Below are positions 7,042-9,791 of a stretch of DNA of 9,791 nucleotides, piece by piece (positions within the stretch are counted from its first letter, which is position 1; the number at the start of each line of letters is the position of its first letter). Origin of the DNA: an uncultured Oscillospiraceae bacterium (GTDB lineage: Bacteria; Bacillota; Clostridia; Oscillospirales; Acutalibacteraceae); assembly GCA_900552925.1 (NCBI GenBank), contig USBH01000046.1:1-9791 (forward strand), written 5' to 3'. The translations under genes and the position numbers were made by a program. The notes under the pieces were generated by a model that worked only from the letters and a program-made list of their open reading frames with translations, was not told the DNA's origin and did not search any database.

Positions 7042-8226
7042 TCAATACTGCGGCGTATTCAGCGCCTCTGTCTGCTGGGAGCCCCGCACGATGCGCGCGG
7101 CTCCATTTTCATCGATCAGCACGACTTTCGGCAGATCCCGGCTCAGGAAAAGCGAGATTCCCTCCGTAATGCAGTAAGCGCCCGCATTTTCAAACGCCAG
7201 AACGTCTCCGATCCGCAGATCGTTCAACACAATCTGTTTGACAAGGATGTCGTTGATCGTACACAGGGAACCGCATATGTTCCAGTTTCGCGGTTCGGCG
7301 TCTGCAGACGCACCGGCGGATAAGTGCCGGACATGCGGATGCTTCATTGCCATAAACTGACCGTAGTAAACAAGCTGGTGCATACCGCCGTCTACGATGG
7401 CGTAATTCCCGGAATCATTGCATTTCAAGTCGACAACACTGGTGCAGTATGTACCGCAGCTTGCCGCAATGCTTCGGCCAAGCTCAATCGTGACCGTTCC
7501 ACGGAATTTCATTTTGTCCAGAAGTGCGGAGAACCGCTGCAGGAACGTTTCCTCATCAAACGGCTTCCCCTCAAAATACGAGACCGGAAGTCCCGGCCCA
7601 AACTCCAGCTCGCTTGCCCGATAGCCGTATTTCTCACGCAATTTCTCCAGAAAAAGGTCTACCATGCCGAGCTCTTTTTCCAAGCGCCTGATCGAATCCT
7701 TCTGTGTGCCCGAAAAATACTGTATCCCGCGGATGTCCAGACCGTCTATATCCCCGCGCGCCGCAACGATACGCTCGATCTCCGTTTCGTCGAGTCCAAA
7801 CTGGTTGCCGCTGGTCAGCCGGAGCAAAATGGGCAACCGTCTGTTTGCTGCTGCAGACGCTTCCTGTAAAACGGAAAGCTGCGTCATGGACTCCACGGTA
7901 TAGATCCCGATTTGTCCCTCCTGAGAGACCAGGCGGTTCATCAGCGCCGGCTCCTTATACACCCCTGAAATCACGAATTTCTCCTGGGGGAGCTCCAGCT
8001 TCCGGCAAATGCGAAGCTCGCCGGGCGAGCAGATCTCAAAGCGATCCACCAGCGCACGCATTTCTTTAAGAATAAATGTGTTGGCCTTGACCGCATAGCA
8101 AAGGCGGATGTGCCCGGGAAGCGCCCGCCGCAGGGTTTGGATCCTGCGGCGCAGTTCTCCCGCATCGAATACATAAAAAGGGGGTTTCTGTTCTTCAAGC
8201 AGTTTTTTCAGCTGCGGACTGTTCAT
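7042..8226 (-). CDS. Fold-type III PLP-dependent amino acid decarboxylase (DAP/ornithine decarboxylase superfamily)
   Basis: The 394-residue protein has the two-domain layout of diaminopimelate/ornithine decarboxylases. The PLP lysine is Lys47 in CYAVKAN. Barrel motifs include EICSPGE (64-70), GIQYFSGTQ (167-175), EFGPGLP (208-214) and IELGRS (247-252). The C-terminal half has IVDGGMHQLVYYGQ (277-290), the catalytic-cysteine region GSLCTIND (319-326, Cys322) and ENAGAYCITEG (346-356). The YAVKAN and NAGAY motifs favour decarboxylase over alanine racemase. It is not typical LysA: the His that stacks on PLP (LHxHIGSQ) aligns with Phe171 and the CESGD box is replaced by LCTIND. BtrK of butirosin biosynthesis, a relative, decarboxylates a glutamyl group bound to a carrier protein, a tempting precedent because ligase and carrier genes flank this one. 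The ATG at 8226 has GGGAGG 7 nt upstream, and the gene overlaps the ligase by 32 nt. The substrate is unknown. Confidence 0.9.
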   Translation of the reverse strand: MNSPQLKKLLEEQKPPFYVFDAGELRRRIQTLRRALPGHIRLCYAVKANTFILKEMRALVDRFEICSPGELRICRKLELPQEKFVISGVYKEPALMNRLVSQEGQIGIYTVESMTQLSVLQEASAAANRRLPILLRLTSGNQFGLDETEIERIVAARGDIDGLDIRGIQYFSGTQKDSIRRLEKELGMVDLFLEKLREKYGYRASELEFGPGLPVSYFEGKPFDEETFLQRFSALLDKMKFRGTVTIELGRSIAASCGTYCTSVVDLKCNDSGNYAIVDGGMHQLVYYGQFMAMKHPHVRHLSAGASADAEPRNWNICGSLCTINDILVKQIVLNDLRIGDVLAFENAGAYCITEGISLFLSRDLPKVVLIDENGAARIVRGSQQTEALNTPQY

Positions 8227-9733
8227 TGCTGCGCCTCCCTTCAAGCAGTCTTTTTCTATCCACTTTGCCGTTTTTGGTCAACGGGAACACTGTGCACCGA
8301 ATGAGCGCCCCTGGCACCATATAAGCGGGCAGCTGTGTTCTGAGCTGTTTGTGGAGCGTTTTCCTGTCCGGTTCTCCGATATAGAAGCCGTAAAGCTTCT
8401 GCTTTTCTTCATCAAAGACGCAGCAGCAGCGTTCCACGCCCGGCAGGTTGGAAACCGCGCGTTCGACCTCCTCCAGCTCAATACGGTGCCCCATGTGCTT
8501 GATCTGGAAATCCCGACGCCCGCAGAACATGAGGTCTCCGCTCGCCGTGTACTTTCCCAAATCACCGGTCCGGTAAATGCGCTCCGGGTAATGTCGGTTC
8601 AGGGGATTCCGGACAAACGCTGCTTCCGTCTGTTCCGGAGCGTTGTAATAACCAAGTGCCAGCGCGGTTCCCCGAACACAGATTTCCCCTTCAAGGCCGG
8701 GTTCGGAAATCCGCGCACCCTCCGCATCCAGCAGGAACACTGCCTTGTTCGGGAATGCCCGCCCGATAGGGATCCCAGTCCTGTAGCTGTTTCCACGCTC
8801 CAGAATGTAGTACGTGCAGTTACAGGTGATTTCCGTCGGACCGTAGAGATTGACGAACTGTGTTTCCGGCAGATGTTCCATCCAGATCTGCAGATGCCTG
8901 ATCGGCATGACCTCGCCGCTGAAAAGGATTTTCCTCACCGCAGTCGGCCGTCTGTAGTCCAGCCCGTGAAACGTGCTGATCAGACAGAGTGCAGAGACCG
9001 CCCAGATCATAACGGTGATTCTGTGGTCACAGAGCCAGTCCAACAGGTCTCCGGGGCGGGAAAAAAGACGCTTCGGGATGATGGACAGCTTTGCGCCGGT
9101 ACGAAGTGCGGCATAAATGTCTTTGACGGAAACATCGAAGTCAAAGGGCGCCTGATTGCCAATAATATCATTCTCACCGATTTCAAAGAGCGTCGTGAAT
9201 GTATCGATAAACTCCAGAACGGAACGGTGGCTGACCACAACCCCTTTGGGTACGCCCGTCGAGCCGGAGGTAAAAATGGCATACAGCGGGTCTGTATCGA
9301 TCCCGTCGTGCCGAACGCGCTCGAGAGCCTCTTCCCGGATGGGACTGCGCTGCAAGATTTCCACCTGCAGGACGGAAGCCGTGGAAAAGATCTCCTGTGC
9401 GGCAGCACTGTGCTGCCGGTCGGCAAGTATATAGTCTGCCTGCAGGACTTCCTGAATCTGCCTGAGCCGCGCGGGCGGCAGATCCGGATTCAGGAGCACG
9501 TAAAAACCACCGGCATAAACGATGCCCCAAAAAGCGCACAGCGCGGGGATGCCCTTATCCATGAAAACAGCAACAGGGGCGCCCTGTTTCACCTTGCCGG
9601 CAAGCGCTGAACCGACGCGCATGCAGTCTGCCTGCAATTCCTGAAAGGTGCAGGCACCGTGTTCATCTTCCACCGCGATCTTGTTTGGGAATGCGCGCGT
9701 GCTCTTCTCAAGATATTCCAGTACATTTCTCAT
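8195..9733 (-). CDS. DltA-like amino acid:carrier-protein ligase (ANL adenylating enzyme)
   Basis: The 512-residue protein matches DltA (about 500) and stand-alone NRPS adenylation domains. Motifs in order are A3 FTSGSTGVPKG (154-164), A4 FDFDVSVKDIY (197-207), A5 NLYGPTE (295-301), A7 YRTGDLG (387-393), A8 GRRDFQIKHMGHRIELEEVE (405-424) and the A10 catalytic lysine in PLTKNGKVDRK (Lys490). It should form an aminoacyl-AMP and load the carrier encoded two genes downstream. Asp200 in A4 occupies the place where NRPS/DltA enzymes hold the substrate amino group, so an amino acid is the likely substrate. The start at 9733 overlaps an upstream stop as ATGA. The in-frame ATG at 9745 directly abuts AAGGA with no spacing. 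It is the first complete gene of the operon visible here, whose promoter is not in the window. Confidence 0.94.
   Translation of the reverse strand: MRNVLEYLEKSTRAFPNKIAVEDEHGACTFQELQADCMRVGSALAGKVKQGAPVAVFMDKGIPALCAFWGIVYAGGFYVLLNPDLPPARLRQIQEVLQADYILADRQHSAAAQEIFSTASVLQVEILQRSPIREEALERVRHDGIDTDPLYAIFTSGSTGVPKGVVVSHRSVLEFIDTFTTLFEIGENDIIGNQAPFDFDVSVKDIYAALRTGAKLSIIPKRLFSRPGDLLDWLCDHRITVMIWAVSALCLISTFHGLDYRRPTAVRKILFSGEVMPIRHLQIWMEHLPETQFVNLYGPTEITCNCTYYILERGNSYRTGIPIGRAFPNKAVFLLDAEGARISEPGLEGEICVRGTALALGYYNAPEQTEAAFVRNPLNRHYPERIYRTGDLGKYTASGDLMFCGRRDFQIKHMGHRIELEEVERAVSNLPGVERCCCVFDEEKQKLYGFYIGEPDRKTLHKQLRTQLPAYMVPGALIRCTVFPLTKNGKVDRKRLLEGRRSNEQSAAEKTA
8234..8239 (-). promoter_or_regulatory. 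Ribosome binding site fixing the decarboxylase start
   Basis: GGGAGG on the - strand lies 7 nt before the ATG at 8226, inside the 3' end of the ligase gene. It rules out the longer frame beginning at a TTG (8244), which would start before this site. Confidence 0.85.
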
Positions 9734-9789
9734 GCATATGACCATTCCTTTCCGCTGCGCTCCAAGGCACCAAAGGAATATGAAACCCG
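9730..9789 (-). CDS. Possible C-terminal tail of a gene upstream of the ligase (partial)
   Basis: On the - strand a frame open from the window edge ends in TGA at 9730-9732, overlapping the ligase ATG (9731-9733) as ATGA. It encodes RVSYSFGALERSGKEWSYA. The 4-nt overlap is a common sign of translational coupling, and the ligase's AAGGA lies inside it. Other frames also stay open across this short stretch, so the call is tentative. The protein cannot be identified from 19 residues. Confidence 0.4.
   Translation of the reverse strand, partial: RVSYSFGALERSGKEWSYA
9746..9750 (-). promoter_or_regulatory. Ribosome binding site upstream of the ligase
   Basis: AAGGA on the - strand lies 12 nt before the preferred ATG at 9733 and 0 nt before the ATG at 9745. 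The spacing is longer than ideal for the first but unusable for the second. Coupling from an upstream gene could compensate. Confidence 0.45.
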
Positions 9790-9791
9790 GT

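Noticed and set aside
7042..8226. Reading the PLP enzyme as an alanine racemase that supplies D-Ala to a normal dlt operon
   Set aside because: YAVKAN, the catalytic-Cys box followed by IND, and NAGAY are decarboxylase-superfamily features. Racemases have a VVKANAYGHG-type motif instead.
7042..8226. Reading the PLP enzyme as housekeeping lysA
   Set aside because: The His, GGG and CESGD motifs are altered and the gene is embedded between ligase and carrier genes. Diaminopimelate is still possible as substrate.
8351..9610. 419-codon open frame on the + strand across the ligase gene
   Set aside because: It is antisense to a gene with complete adenylation motifs, lacks a ribosome binding site and has no recognisable protein features.
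1..9791. CRISPR arrays, insertion sequences, attachment sites or riboswitches
   Set aside because: No regularly spaced direct repeats, transposase or integrase motifs, or recognisable aptamer sequences were seen.

Overview
The window looks like chromosomal DNA of a GC-rich Firmicute, most likely a clostridial gut-type bacterium such as Oscillospiraceae. The assignment is inferred from strong AGGAGG-type ribosome binding sites, near-consensus TTGACA/TATAAT promoters, intrinsic hairpin-plus-U terminators, tightly packed operons and a DltA/B/C/D-like gene set typical of Gram-positive cell envelopes. No marker gene fixes the genus.

Left end (1-1211, + strand): a probable upstream gene tail, then a membrane-anchored TlpA/ResA-like thioredoxin (78-647) and a Bcp/PrxQ-type peroxiredoxin (658-1110). 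They form a two-gene thiol-redox unit closed by a strong, apparently bidirectional terminator (1157-1211).

Middle (1212-4178): a tRNA-Leu(GAG) on the - strand has an excellent promoter and its own terminator. A divergent promoter drives a very GC-rich 831-residue UvrA paralogue (1631-4126) that lacks the UvrB-binding domain, so it is probably not the housekeeping repair UvrA.

Right half (4179-9791, - strand): a compact operon read right to left encodes a DltA-like amino-acid:carrier ligase, a fold-III PLP decarboxylase of the DAP/ornithine decarboxylase superfamily, a DltC-like carrier protein, an AlgI/DltB-like MBOAT acyltransferase and a DltD/AlgJ-like membrane-anchored SGNH protein. Genes overlap or sit 1-43 nt apart, each with a good ribosome binding site, and an ATGA overlap at 9730-9733 suggests the operon continues past the right edge. 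It has the complete logic of teichoic-acid D-alanylation (activate, load on carrier, move across the membrane, esterify a surface polymer), but with a decarboxylase inserted between ligase and carrier and with no separate DltX gene. The main hypothesis is a Dlt-like surface-modification system that attaches an amino-acyl group other than D-alanine, whose precursor is made by decarboxylation either before loading or on the carrier protein. This operon is visibly less GC-rich than the UvrA-like gene next to it, which fits horizontal acquisition.
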